This document shows positions 37,331 to 49,379 of a DNA stretch of 64,000 nucleotides, piece after piece. The DNA is from Fistularia commersonii. Its lineage: Eukaryota; Chordata; Actinopteri; Syngnathiformes; Fistulariidae. The notes beneath the pieces are model-generated. The model was not told the DNA's origin. It searched no databases and saw only the letters and a program-made list of their open reading frames with translations. The stretch spans positions 29,395,758 through 29,459,757 of the forward strand of contig JBBMNZ010000001.1 of assembly GCA_037954325.1 (NCBI GenBank). Direction: 5' to 3'. Each line of letters opens with the position of its first letter. Position 1 is the stretch's first letter. Made by a program: the position numbers and the translations under genes.

Positions 37331-38863
37331 GTCTGTCATTAGTGCGGGACAAAGATTTGATGAGGAATCGTCTGTAAAACCTGCCACTTTTTTAATTTCA
37401 ATCATTTCGTGTCAACTCAAGCGCCAAAAGCGGCAGGCGTTTCTGATGTTCCATCCCGCTGTCTAGCATCCCAAAGAAAGAGCCCACAGAGGGCCTTCCC
37501 TACAAATGAAGAGTGCCTCCACCTGGTCCACTACGCATGCATGTATGATCAGCATCTCAGTATGAAGAGCCACCCTGTCAAATATGGATCTTTGAGAACC
37601 GGTGGATTGACATCCATACTTTTAGTCCCAAAGTCAGAGGAGGCGTCTTCAGCCTCTCAGTGAAGCGCCAATCTTAAAGCCCCTGAAGAAAAGGTCCATT
37701 TCTAGATCAGATCATTCTGTCCCCTCCAACAGTTCCACAGTCTCACCGTTCCAACTGGGGAGTAAAGCAGCATTAAAACAATATTGTATCCAGTAAAATA
37801 AAAAGAAGTGTTTTATTTTGCCCCGACCGGATGCAGCTCTTCTGTTTTCTGCTGAGATGTTCCTGCTCACACAAACCCGCCGAGGCCGATTAACTCTTTC
37901 CCTGGCTTGGCAATCTTGGTTTTCCTCCGGCTGCCGCCATCCTAAGAAGAAACGGCCACGATCGGAGAGCGCTGCTACACGTGTTATGGCCTCTTGTTGT
38001 ATAAATGAATTCAAATACATACATATGTACACATTTTAGGACTAAAGATAGTGTTTCTTTTGACTGAACAGCAAAAGAAACCCACTTTAATTGTAAACCG
38101 TCCCTCGCACGGTATCTGTCAATGAATAACATCGGTTCTAATCAACTTAACATTCTAACCAGGTTTAACTCAACCAGCGCACTAGATTCAAAGTAATCGA
38201 ACCCTGATTACGCTACAACCTTTTTGCTTTTGAACAGCCTTTTACAGTATTTTTCTCCAAAAGAAAGCAACGATATGTGTTGAATGCGATCTGTGATAAT
38301 ATTTGGTCAAAGAGGACAAAAAGAGCTTTCATTCAGAGCAGAGCAGAAAAAGTGCTGCTCGGACAGAGAGGCGTCCGTCCGGTCTGTCTAGGAAAGGCTA
38401 ACGCTCTGCCGCCGCCGCCGGCCATGTCGGCCATGTTGGCGACACCAAAGTGTCTCCCTCCAACGTGAGCAGGTGGCTGCAAGCTGCAGGAAAACAAATG
38501 AACATCACACAGCTGAGCAGCGAACGGCCCGGTAACCGCTGAAGTCCACAGGATCGCTTTCGCTCCGCAGAGCTCTCCGACTCCCCTTCTTGTTTCCTCC
38601 ATCCGTGCTTTTGATAGAATTTGATGAGTGGCATTACTTTGACTTGTCATTCTTTTTCAGGGAAAGTAACGTGAATTCTTGACCACAACAATTCTTTTTT
38701 GTGATTAAATCTAATGAAACAAGAGCTGAACAGAAGAAACACGAAAGAAATCTCAGATGTTCAGAAATCATGTCTCTTTGACTTGGCTACCTCGATCACA
38801 CTGTCCACAGATGAAATGTCTCCGCCGTGGGAAGAAAAAAAGCAAACCCTATTCTATTCTTCT

Positions 38864-39005
38864 TCTTCTCCTCTGGTCTTTTCCCTTCAGGGGTCTCCAC
38901 AGCGAACCCACCTTCTCCATCTAACCGACCCCGATCTCTGGATCCTCCTCTCTCACACCAACCACCTTCATATCCTCTCTCTCGACATCCATAAAATTCC
39001 ACTTT
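38864..39005 (-). mobile_element. RTE-like retroelement 3' end
   Basis: Reverse complement of the tail seen at 8880-9021, with TTTTCCCTTCAGGGGTCTCC, ACAGCGAACCCACCTTCTCC and CTCTCTCACACCAACCACCT. It is 5'-truncated. Confidence 0.7.
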
Positions 39006-40758
39006 TGACATCCTAAATAAAAGCCTGATCCAAAATGTTGACTCCTACTCTCCGGTAGCGACCATTCGTGATCAGATGAGGAAGAGTTAGTCCACCGTCT
39101 CCTCTGGGACGATGCCATAGTGTTCCTGTAGTTCCTGTAGTTCCTGTGGTTCTGGTGGTTCCAGTGACTGGAGTGAGGTTCTGCTGGGTCTCAACACTTG
39201 GTGTCCATCCAGGACCAGGATCATTTCCATGTTGTTGTCACCACCACTGAGGAAGCTGGTGAGATGAATCCTTAATTGTCTTCCTGGTGTGTTCCTTGTT
39301 GTGTCCAGACAGCTTGGGTTGTGTTGAGTTTCAGGTTCACCCGGCTCGGTCGGCCAGACACTGACCGGCCCCACCGAGCAGCAGAGAGCCTGCAAATTGC
39401 ATCAAATGTTTTGGTTGTGGCGCAACCTCAAGACTTCTACTTGTGTAAACTGTCACTGCCCCTTCGGGCGTCTGTTTGGCTGGAAGAGGGTGGAATTGTC
39501 ATGGCAAAGCGCAAATCCAAAGGACTTTCTTGAAGATCTCAGTGGCGAACACGCAGGAATTACCCGAGTGGGAAATGGATGCAGTTATTATCATAATAAA
39601 CAATTGCTCCCATTCTTTGTGTTTTCTGATTTACTGGCATTGCAGGAAGAATGTCCATTGTCTACACGAACAGAAAAAAGAACTTCGGTGGCCTTTGTGT
39701 CCACAGATCTTCAACTCTTATTCTTTGCAACATGATCGGTTTATGATCGGTCCGGCTTCTGAAAGCAGATTTAAGGTGTCCTCTGGGAGTGGAGGAGCTT
39801 CACCAAATGAGAGAACCACCGAAAAGTAATCACACTTATATTACAAGAGAAAGCAATCATGCGACCTTAATCCACAGGGGCGGATGGGACTGAGCATCTT
39901 TTCCAAAACCGCGATCCAAGAAGAACAGTCTTGGATTTGGAGAAAACAATCATCGCTGCCAAACGTTAAAAGCATCCCGATCTTTAAAAGGAGAACTGAA
40001 CAGCTGATGATACCGCTTAAGATGTTTTCAATGACATGAGGTAACATTTGAGTTTTAGATTGAACTATTGTGATGAATCAACAACAAACATCATGAAGAA
40101 ATATGCTATCAATCTCTCCACTTCCTTCTGAAATGACCAAACTAAAAACTTATTTCCAGCCAGTCATTCTGCCGCAGTTTTGCTCCCAAATACTGCAGTT
40201 TTTTCTTCAGTGAACTCATTTGGAAGAACAACATTGGTATTGCGAGTTTGAAGGACTACACTTGACAAAACAGGGCTTTATTCTTCCTTTTCTTTTTTTA
40301 ATGACAAAAAGCTGATCTGTCGTTCATCACATATCTGGCTTGTTCATAAAAATGGGGACAGCAATGTTTCAATTTCATTTTCTCCAATATATTTGTCTAA
40401 AATATGTTTCATTGGGTTCCTGTGGATGAATGATGTCAACACATTCAGCTGTTATTTTGTGTCATTTCACAAAATATTTTCAGTGGGTAAAACTTTCCCT
40501 GAGGCTGAGCAGGTTGTCCAATAGAAGCAGTGTCTGTGGGTTGATTATTTAAAAATAAAATGTATTCCAGCAAATTCTTCAGGCAATTCAATTTGAGACA
40601 AACTGTGCAAAACAAAAATGTGTGAATGATGAGGGCAAATCCAGACGCCCCCCTCAACAAGCACGACAGATATTCCTTCCTACGGACTGCGACGCTCGGA
40701 CTCAGCAGTAAATACTGACGCGTCCAAGGAGAAACCGGCGTTCCCAGCTCAGGCCTCC

Positions 40759-41098
40759 GAGGGACCTCCTCTGAGGGACCTCCTCTGAGGCTGGTCCTCC
40801 TCTGAGGCTGGTCCTCCTCTGAGGCTGGTCCTCCTCTGAGGATGGTCCTCCTCTGAGGGACATCCTCTGAGGCTGGTCCTCCTCTGAGGGACATCCTCTG
40901 AGGCTGGTCCTCCTCTGAGGCTGGTCCTCCTCTGAGGATGGTCCTCCTCTGAGGATGGTCCTCCACAGAGGGTCCTCCTCCTTGGGCCCTCCTCAGAGGG
41001 ACCCGCTCAGAGGGTCCTCCTCAGACAGAGCTCCTCCTCGGGTCCTGCTCAGAAGGTCCTCCTGCTCAGAGGGTCCTCCTCCTCGGGTCCTCCTCCGG
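40759..41098 (+). repeat. Minisatellite upstream of nanos1 (17-bp and 14-bp units)
   Basis: Alternating units GAGGCTGGTCCTCCTCT (17 bp, with GAGGATGG variants) and GAGGGACATCCTCT (14 bp) are regular to about 40975. They then decay into GGTCCTCCTC-type degenerate repeats up to 170 bp before the nanos1 start. The minus strand is open across part of it (RGGPASEEDQPQRR), which is a repeat artefact. Confidence 0.95.
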
Positions 41099-41271
41099 GA
41101 GCCAAACCCCGCCCATGTGTTCTTCGGTGGGATTGAGCCGCGCCTACATGTTGAGCGCTCCGCATCCCTCCGCAGGCAGCGAGGCGGAGAGCAGCAGCTC
41201 CGAGGGCTCCCCGGTGCCGGCAGACCCCGCGCCGCAGGCACCCCGTCGTTACCGCGGACGCGAAGGACAGG

Positions 41272-41961
41272 ATGGATGTTCTGGAGCGGGGCTACCTGGA
41301 CGCGCGCTCTCCGTACGACTACACGTTTAATTTCTGGAACGACTACCTGGGCCTGTCCACTCTGGTGGCGAAGACTAAAACCAGCCCGTCCCGCAGCGCC
41401 AACTCCATCACCGAGTCCCTGAAAGCGACCCTGGGCTTGGACGACTCCCCCGTGTGCTCTTGCGTAACGGGGCCGGTCCGGGACGGCGACGGGCCCCCGG
41501 AGTGCTGCTGCGCCGCCCCGGGATCCCCGGGCTCCCCGCCGATCTCCATCTACGACCTGAAGGAGCGCATCTCGCTGCTCCGGCCTTACGAGCGCCTTTC
41601 CGTGGAGTCGCCGCTGGCGGACAGAGACTCGTCCGCGTACCGGGGCAGCTTCGCCGGCCTGGAGCTGCTCTCCGTGGACCGGAGGCGGAAACAGAGTCCG
41701 CGGGGGAAGCCGGAGCCCAAAGTGTGCGTCTTCTGCCGGAATAACGGCGCGCCGGAGGAGGTGTATGGCACGCACATCTTGAAGACGGCGGACGGGCGGG
41801 TGCTGTGCCCCATCCTGCGGGCGTACACCTGCCCGCTGTGCAGCGCCAACGGCGACAACGCGCACACCATCAAATACTGCCCGCTGTCGTCCAGGGAGCA
41901 TCCCGGCCAGAGGGCGGCCAAGGGAGGCCGCGCCGTCGGCAAGAGGCTGAAAATCTTCTGA
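41272..41961 (+). CDS. nanos1: nanos1-type RNA-binding translational repressor
   Basis: Single-exon protein of 229 residues. Nanos proteins work with Pumilio on mRNA 3' UTRs and recruit the CCR4-NOT deadenylase. Near the N-terminus YDYTFNFWNDYLGLSTLV (about residues 15-32) contains the FNFWNDYL NOT1-interacting motif, followed by the conserved NSITESLKATLGLDDSP. The C-terminal domain carries two CCHC zinc knuckles: C-x2-C-x12-H-x10-C (CVFC...H...C) and C-x2-C-x7-H-x4-C (CPLC...H...C), all eight ligands present. A basic tail GKRLKIF ends the protein. The ATG at 41272 was chosen because MDVLERGYLDARSPYDY aligns with other Nanos1 N-termini. The middle is GC-rich. It could be a teleost nanos1 duplicate; I cannot tell a from b. 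Confidence 0.95.
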   Translation: MDVLERGYLDARSPYDYTFNFWNDYLGLSTLVAKTKTSPSRSANSITESLKATLGLDDSPVCSCVTGPVRDGDGPPECCCAAPGSPGSPPISIYDLKERISLLRPYERLSVESPLADRDSSAYRGSFAGLELLSVDRRRKQSPRGKPEPKVCVFCRNNGAPEEVYGTHILKTADGRVLCPILRAYTCPLCSANGDNAHTIKYCPLSSREHPGQRAAKGGRAVGKRLKIF

Positions 41962-43305
41962 GCGCCGTCGGGAGGGAACTTTGACTTGCACTGTGTGAAT
42001 TTACGAGCCGATGTGGCGGTCATTGAACGCCCCGTGCCGTGCACACGGACGGGCCCCGGGGCCGGGCTGCGGCTTCGGCTCGCCGGTGGCTTTCTCATAG
42101 AGAACCACATGTTTATGTTCCTTGTACGTGTCATTTTTTGGTCTCGTCGCTCACACACCTGGCCCCGGCCTCGCAGCTTAGAAGAAAAAGTCATGAATAA
42201 ACCAAAGTGAAGAGCCGTGAACGGCCTGATGTGCATGTGCAGCGCTCCTGACACCGAGGGCCGCTTGGGATGGCGGTTTGGGGCTTCGTCAAAATAGTTT
42301 AAAACAGTTCCACCCATTCCGCCAAGTTCCTCGGAAGAACGGGCAAACGTCTAGTCGCCGAACGTCGGTTTGAATTTTTAGATTTAAAAAGTGGATCTCA
42401 TCCTTTCCTTTCCACGTTTTTCCCCCCATCGGCCTCCGTCTAACCCTGACCTCGCCATCCTCTCCTCTCACACCGACTAACTTCGCGTCTTCTTCCGCCA
42501 CGTCCCTAAATCATTTAAAAAGCGGGCGTTTACGTAAATAACTTTAGAAATCATTAAAAAAACATGGCTTTCTTCTCCTTCCGTTTCAAGGGGACCGTTG
42601 GTAAACACCCCACCCTCTCCTGCAAACTCCGAGGTACAACTCCCGTCATCCGAGGAGCGATCGAAGATGTCTTGAAAAAGGTTTCAAAAGAATGTGGGTT
42701 GGGCGTCAGTTTAACGCTGCGGCCACATATGTACTTCCAGCCGCAGCCACCAGAGGCTCCACCGAGCCCCCTGAACCCGTGCAAACTGAGCCCGAGTCTG
42801 GACGCCAGACCGACGCCGTGCCGTCCCTCGTTCTGGAGATCCCGGGATTTTAGAAATCTCGACTGGCCTCGCAAATCTATTTCTTTCTATTGAGCACATT
42901 TTTTCCCGAGACTTTTCTACCAAAGGAACACACCTTTTGTATCTCGTCGAAAAGGCAATTTCCGTATTGTTCATACGTTGGATGTGTTCTGTTCTTCATG
43001 TGAAGTTATGTGGATAGTATTTTGCATATTTTGGCTGAATGTAAAAACAGTGGAATGTAGATAGGACGCGCCGTTCACTTACGTAAACAGCTACAATTAT
43101 CGTTTACTATCAGTGACTTTGAAATTATACACGCCGAGTCGGTTTCCTTCTCGTGTTCCTGCAATTCTTGTAAATGTTTTAAAGGTTGTACAAATTTAGC
43201 GATGAAAAGCCTGACATTCCAAAGTCTTTATCTGTCAATAGAAATGTTTTATGTACTTATTTTTACTTGTATCATTTGGAAATATATTCAATGGAAATGA
43301 ATAAA
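41962..43305 (+). other. nanos1: nanos1 3' UTR with two poly(A) signals
   Basis: AATAAA occurs at 42196-42201 and again at 43300-43305, the second in a strongly AT-rich context followed by GT-rich sequence. TGTAAATG and TTGTACAAAT, resembling Pumilio sites, occur at about 43170-43195. A degraded retroelement 3' end (42411-42510, minus) sits between the two signals, so the long form would include it. The longer end is inferred. Confidence 0.45.
42411..42510 (-). mobile_element. Old RTE-like retroelement 3' end
   Basis: Diverged copy: TCTAACCCTGACCTCGCCAT, CCTCTCCTCTCACACCGACT, and CGTCCCTAAA in the same order as in the 49949-50220 copy. Confidence 0.5.
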
Positions 43306-45940
43306 CAACTAATTTGCACTTGTTTTTGACTAAATGAATCTGGAAGTGCTTTTTGAATGTCCCGTCACATGTGAACGAACCCATGTTTTGCACTGAGATG
43401 ATCTTGGCACACATTCACAAAGTCTTTTCAGTGAACACAGAACGTGAGCAGAACCCTCCATCTAGTGGTCACTTTCTCAACGCCACCGTCCAACTATGAG
43501 AGATGAGTTAAAAGCCCATCGCGCACCTGACGGTTTTAAGGTTATAATTTGATCCGGTCTCATAAAGGCTTTAAAAGTGAACAAAGGCCCGGCCTTTCGG
43601 CAGCAACGGTTGCGTCAGTCATGAGTCACATCTGAACCGAGTTCTACGTGCTGAGCTTCGGCACGGCCAGGAATGAAACATGTCACATTGGATTTTGAAA
43701 CTTTAAAGCTCTCTCAAGTTTTCTCAAAATTGTGCATCTAGATTTTTCTTTTGTTTTGTCTCCTTGTCAAATAAACACTTTCTGTGGTTTGAGAACAGTC
43801 AGCGTTCAGACTAATAACTGAAACTGCAACATCACGTCTCTTAATTTGAAATGACCCCATTCCCATTCAAGAGTGCCTGAACATTTGGAGATTTTGGTTT
43901 CTGTTTGAAAAAATGAACATAAAATATACACATGATATGACCTTAATGAGCTGTGGAAGTGGAGCGACATGGAGATTGTGAATTGTGTTTTGGGGGGAAA
44001 ATGTCAGTTTTTTTTCTTCCAAATGAAAATGCAGTCATTAAAAAATTGAAAAGGTAAAAAGTTCTGACAGATATATAAACTCAATAAAAACAAGTGCTCA
44101 TAATTGAAATTAAATCTTCGCACCCGTGTGACCGACCTGGAGTACAATGTGATATTTGTCTTTTAGTTAAAGCAAAAGACGTTAAAACAGGCGGTGAGGT
44201 TCTGGCCTTGGCTGTGTTTGGGTAGCATCTCCACGGAAACATAACTGGAAGGGTCGTCCAGTAATCTTCTGTGTTTGGGAGCTTAATGACTGACTGAGCA
44301 CAAGAGGGCAGATGCAGTGTCAGCGAAAGCTTAAGAGCCTTAAAGCTGAGTTTAACCCTACTAAAGCCAAAGTGGTGAGAAGTGGATCACCGATCATTGT
44401 TGTTTTGAGCAGGAGGGTCAGTTCAGGACCAGCTCACACTGGTATTTGACGAAAAAAAAAAAATCTTAATCTTCTCCGAGTTCCAAGACTCCCGGGGTGA
44501 AAAAAAGTGTGTTAGTAAAACCAGTCGGTGGATTGGACTTGTCAAACTACCAATAATCTTACAGTCAGAATCCTACTTAAACCTACAAGACCAATTCTGA
44601 TGAAACTGGGCTGAATATCACTATTTGTTGAATATTGTCTTCCTATTACATCATATGATAGAGGTTATACTTCTCCATCTGGAAGAAAATTCCAGCGGCG
44701 GCGTGGCAGTCACCTTAAAAAAGAAAAAAGAAAAAATCGTGGAAAAAGAAAATAAACTGCTCAAAATAAAATAGCTTATTCTAATCTGCAGACAAACGCT
44801 GCCATTGATCATCATTTGGCAGAAAACATTTCCAAGTGCTGCAAAATGAAGGGTGATGGTGTTTTTCATGTCCATCAACTGCACAGAAAGTTATTATACT
44901 TTATTTGGATGTTCATTAATTCTCACTGCAACCCTGCATGCCCACCAATTGTCCCTCTGGGATAAATAAAGTTTACTCTGATTCTGACTAAGCTTTACTG
45001 ACCCCCTCTGGCAGCTGCTATTAACTGCAGGAAAATAAAAAAAGAAGAGACTCTTCCTCTGCAGAAAAAGGGGTGACATAATCCCACATATCGGTCCTGT
45101 GACCCAGCAGCTCGGCTCAGCAGAGGCTCAGCTGAACCCAATGGTTGCTTGGAGGAATCTTCTCCAAAGGTCAACTGTCTGCACAGAAGACGCCACCGAA
45201 AGATGCCGACGTTGAAGAGATTCCTCATCAACCTACCAGATCCTCCTGATATATTCTCGTTACAAACCTACTTCCCGATGATGAAGTGATGAATCGGCAG
45301 AGTCTAGGATGGTTTCGTCTCCTTTTTCTTTTTTTTACAGAAACGTCCACAGATTTTCATTCATGGACCACATTTGCATAGTTTTAATTCATTTTTAGAT
45401 CATATTGTGAAACGTTTTAATTGTTTTAAAGTTCGGGTTTATAGAATTTGAATTTGTCTCCCTGCCAGGGTTTTATCAAATGTCTGACAACATTTAAAAT
45501 GATTAAGAACAATTTAAAAAGGGTTATGTAAGCAATATTTTGCTCCGAATCTAGTATCAGTATCATACAGGTCTCAGTCCAATGATTTCTACAGCTTTAA
45601 AAGCTTTAAGTGATTGCGAGTCGAGGTACGTGTCTCCCCACTCTGGCCTCACACCACATCTATTGATTTCTCTTACAGGCTTGTGGAAAAGACGGTTCCC
45701 ATCAATATCTCTCGAGCGCCGGCCCTACTTTCACTCATCTTACTGATGCTGATGTGTCGATCGCCTGAAAGAATGGATCCAGTCGTGCGGATATGACATT
45801 TAGCGGAGCAATATATGTGTTTGGTTTCACGAGAGCGAGTCGTCCTTCCGAGGCGGGCTGAGTAAATCTGCTCTGCTGCATCTGCTGTGCCTCGGCCGGG
45901 AGTCGGTCTGAAACCAACCTGGCTTCTCCTCACTGCAGCA
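43306..45940. other. Intergenic between nanos1 and the filament gene
   Basis: AT-rich. A reversed dispersed-repeat tail (AATTGTCCCTCTGGGATAAA then TAAAGTTTACTCTGATTCTG) lies at about 44947-44989. No gene is recognised. Confidence 0.5.
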
Positions 45941-45947
45941 GTCTGCT

Positions 45948-46015
45948 ATTGGCCCAGCGAATGCTGACAGTGGAGGTTTGTCAGTGGAGGAGGGGGCTGC
46001 CTCGCTCTATAAAAG
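45948..46015 (+). promoter_or_regulatory. Core promoter of the filament gene: inverted CCAAT and TATA box
   Basis: CTATTGGCC (inverted CCAAT) covers 45948-45952 and TATAAAAG covers 46008-46015. This predicts a transcription start near 46038 and places the CCAAT at about -88, a classical arrangement. The start codon is about 130 bp further on. A TATA promoter fits a strongly tissue-specific structural gene. Confidence 0.75.
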
Positions 46016-46171
46016 GCAGGGATCTGCAGCATCATTGAGCTGGTGCAGTGCAAAAACACTCGCTCATCCTCACCGATGGTGTGCAGAACAAGGGGGACTT
46101 AAAAAAGAAAACTTCAAGAACTACAACCTTTTCATACAGCAAACCCGACGATCCGCGACAAAAATTTCATC

Positions 46172-48465
46172 ATGAACTACGATTCCTACTCCTCTTCCCG
46201 TCGCCCTTGGGACAACTACAGAGGCTCCCGTCCCTCTTCCAAAACATCCTTCTCCTCCTCCTCCTCCTCGTCCCTCTACGCCTCCGCTCGAGTTCCTCAG
46301 TCCGCCAAGCGGATTCCGAGGCTGGCCTCCTCGTCCCTGCCGGACGCCTCCGAGAGGATGGACCTGGCGCAGGCCAGCTCCCTCAACACCGAGTTGCTGG
46401 GCCTGCGCTCTCAGGAGAGAGAGCAGCTCGTGGGGCTGAACGACCGCTTCGCCACCTACATCGAGAAGGTCAGGCACCTGGAGCTGCAGAACCGAGCCTT
46501 ACTGGCGGAGCTGGCGGCGTTCAGGAGGCGGCAGAACGAGCCCTCCCGTCTGCGGTCGCTCTACGAGGGGGAGGCACGAAGTTTGAGGGCTATGATCGAT
46601 TCCGAGAACGGGGAAAAGATGCGGCTGGAGGAAGAACGGGACAACCTGCATAACGTCTACGAGCAAATGAAGGAGCGCTACGAGGAGGAGTCCAGGCGGC
46701 GCGCGGATGCCGAGGAAGCCCTGCAGAGGGCCAAGGAGGAGGCGAACAGGGCCGTGCTCTCCAACTGCGATGCCGAGGCCACGGTGGTCTCCCTGTGTGA
46801 CGAGATAGTGTTCCTGAAGAAGGTCTTTGCGGAGGAGCAGGCAGAGCTGCAGGCCCAGCTACAGATGGCCAACATCAGCGTGGACGTGGAGGTGACCCGG
46901 CCCGACCTCTCCATCGCCCTGCGGGACATCCGGGTGCAGTACGAGCGTCTGGCGAGCAAGAACATGCAGGCTGCCGAAGACTGGTACAAGAGCAAGTTCG
47001 CCAGTGTGACGGAGATAGCCAACAAAGACAACGAGGCCGCGCACGCCATTCGGGAGGAGACCATGGAGTATCGGCGACTGCTTCAGTCACGCTCCTCTGA
47101 GATCGAGGCTCTCCGCAACATCATCGAATCCCTTAGCAAGCAGATGGAAGAGCAGGAGGAGACACAGGTGAAAGAGGTGGAAAAGTACCAGGTGAGTCAC
47201 ATCCATACAGTGTGTGGCTTTCACGAGCCCACCGCTGCTGCAATATTCTCCATCTCGAGCTGATATCGATACCAATCTGTGGGAGTAAAATCTTACAATA
47301 TCCATGTCTGGGCTGATACTTGAGCAACATTAAACCTGGTTGGCGTAAAAATCCAGTGTTGGAGTTAAAACCAATGAGATATTAAAAACGCAAAAAAAAG
47401 GGACGCGTCCCAGGCATTGATGTTTAGATGTCTGAAAGACGCTGGATTTTCTCAACATAACTTAAAGCTGTCACCAGGGTCTGAATCGCAGAAAGGCGGC
47501 TATCGGCCTTTACAATCCTCTGATATATGTATGCGGTCAGAGCTCTAGAACATTCTGCTCTGACACGGGCAAGTGTGCTTATTTCAGGAGGTTCGCCAAA
47601 GTCGGCCAAGCGAAACGACTGCTGCGACGTGTAAAGGTTGTACGCAGTCAGCTGAGGTGGAAGAGTTAGGATGTACCACCACGACATCTGGGAACAGAAA
47701 TATCAAGGAACAAATACATTTATTTACATTTCCTTCGGGGGATCTCTCCCACGTCCTGTAACCATCAGCTGACAGTAGAGGTGAAACAGCAAGGTTGCGG
47801 TCTGACTGGACACTCATCGATTCACAACGCACTGTCACAGTGCGACCCGTGAACGTTGGAAAGCCTCTTCTAGTAAAAACTCTAGTAAAAGCCTCGTTTG
47901 TAATTAAAGTTGTGTCTTGCAACATTCATACGGTAATTGAGCTGATGAAAATGTATTGACTCCGCCGGTTATTGTTGTAGGACCGGATAAGTGACCTGGA
48001 ACAGGACATCGGTGAAGCCAAGCAGGAGATGGCGCGTTACCTGAGGGAGTACCAGGACCTCCTCAATGTGAAGATGGCCCTGGACATAGAAATAGCTGCG
48101 TACAGGTGAGACCTAGTTCTCTTCATAGCTGATTAAATGTTAGAGTGGTGCAACTGGAAAATACTTAGTTACATGTGCAGGTCCAGAACTGGAAATGCCT
48201 TGACACAAAGTGAAGCGTAGAAGTACCGTATTAGAGAGGGCAACTGATGCCTCCTCTTTGCCGCCATAATAAAGTTCAGCATTTCTATCGTTGACCTTCG
48301 GCGACAAATTGCATTTTGGAATGCTTTCCTTTACACTGTATTTGTACTGATGGAAAAAAACATCTGTTTTTCTTTATTTTCTCCTTTCCTTCCATTTTCT
48401 CCAGGAAACTCCTGGAGGGGGAGGAGCTCCGCCTGTCTCATCCATCTCTTCCCGCGATACATTAA
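46172..48465 (+). CDS. Type IV neuronal intermediate filament protein, internexin/neurofilament-L-like, tail-less
   Basis: Three exons, 46172-47191, 47981-48105 and 48405-48465, encode 401 residues. The Ser/Arg-rich head (1 to about 82) is followed by a complete coiled-coil rod (about 83-389). The rod starts with the helix-initiation motif LNDRFATYIEKVRHLELQN and ends with EYQDLLNVKMALDIEIAAYR and KLLEGEE. The introns lie after VEKYQ and inside the Arg of AAYR, exactly where NEFL and INA genes are split, which marks type IV and not type III. EIVFLKKVFAEEQAELQAQ and KNMQAAEDWYKSKF are neurofilament-like. It assembles into axonal or neuronal filaments. After LLEGEE only LRLSHPSLPAIH remains, so the tail is nearly absent. 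It may be a teleost internexin or low-molecular-weight neuronal filament paralogue; I do not assign a symbol. Confidence 0.9.
47192..47980 (+). other. Filament gene intron 1
   Basis: Donor CAG-GTGAGT, acceptor TTGTTGTAG. No element recognised inside. Confidence 0.8.
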
Positions 48466-49379
48466 ACATCCGAATGCCACAAGCTTGGCATCGAGCTAAG
48501 ATATCAATAGCTTGTACCCCCTCCTCATAAACCCTGTTCTTCACATCCCTCCCCAACGATGCTCCCCGTGCCCTCTAATCCTCTCCAGATCAACCTGTGC
48601 ACTCAAGCTTATCAATTTCAAGACAGATGCGCCCTTGTGCCCAACAAGAGGTCCACCAGAAGTCCCCCTTCTTCTACACACAGCCAGTCGTGGCCGCACT
48701 GCATTAGTTTCACAGTTATGTTGGACAGCAATATCGCCTCGGTCAAGTTCCTCTCGGTTCCAAACACCTTTAAGTCCAAGCGGGTGAGACTCCCTCTGCT
48801 GGGCCCTCTTTGTGCAAACATTTGACCAATTGTTTGTGAAAGAAGAATGCAGTTTGGTCTCTCCATGCTGGGGCATTATCTGTGTTTGAAGCGACGATAC
48901 GTTGAGCGGAACTCCACCGGCCGATTATGCCGCGTCCCGTGGTTCTGTTGAAGTGATCTGTGAACCAGTAACCTTAAAAAGTTTGTTTTCATTATATTAG
49001 GAGCCCATATTTGTCTGTTTTAGATCGTCTCCCATTGCACTTACATTGACACGAAGACCAAAAGATCAAGCGAATCTACTTTTCCAATTTGGCAGATCAT
49101 GAAAACAAGTCATTTCTTTGTGGATGTAAATGCAATGGAAGACAAGCCGTTACTGGTTTGTCCTTCTAATCACGTAGAGTGTCTCCGAGCTAATTTGCAT
49201 TAGTTTTCTGTTGGGTGAGTCCATTTAAGTCAAAGCACTAAAACTGAATACAACTGCAGGAGCTCCTTGTTGTTTGCTGTTCTTAGGTCTAAAATGGTGC
49301 TTCATATCTGTGAGGCTCATGCAACATCTGCACCATGATGTTCGACGTTCCTGTCGCAGCTAGGAACGAGCTCAATAAA
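48466..49379 (+). other. Filament gene 3' UTR
   Basis: Noncoding, moderately AT-rich, ending at an AATAAA signal at 49374-49379. No alternative tail exon is obvious in it. Confidence 0.6.

Larger units (their letters stand above)
31811..40758. other. Intergenic, gene-poor, AT-rich
   Basis: Contains TG/CA repeats (32344-32386, 36402-36443), a degenerate hexamer repeat (37259-37330), poly-A and poly-C tracts (34557, 35340) and candidate regulatory blocks listed separately. There is a retroelement 3' end at 38864-39005. No gene is recognised. Confidence 0.45.

Noticed and set aside
40445..40966. 173-codon minus-strand open frame upstream of nanos1
   Set aside because: Open only because it translates the GAGGCTGGTCCTCCTCT minisatellite (RGGPASEEDQPQRR). 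The remainder is not protein-like.
40993..41991. 332-codon minus-strand frame across nanos1
   Set aside because: Antisense shadow of the GC-rich nanos1 coding exon, which has clear zinc knuckles on the plus strand.
42564..42893. 109-codon plus-strand frame downstream of nanos1
   Set aside because: Starts with a plausible ATG but resembles no family, lies in the inferred nanos1 3' UTR and follows an old retroelement fragment.
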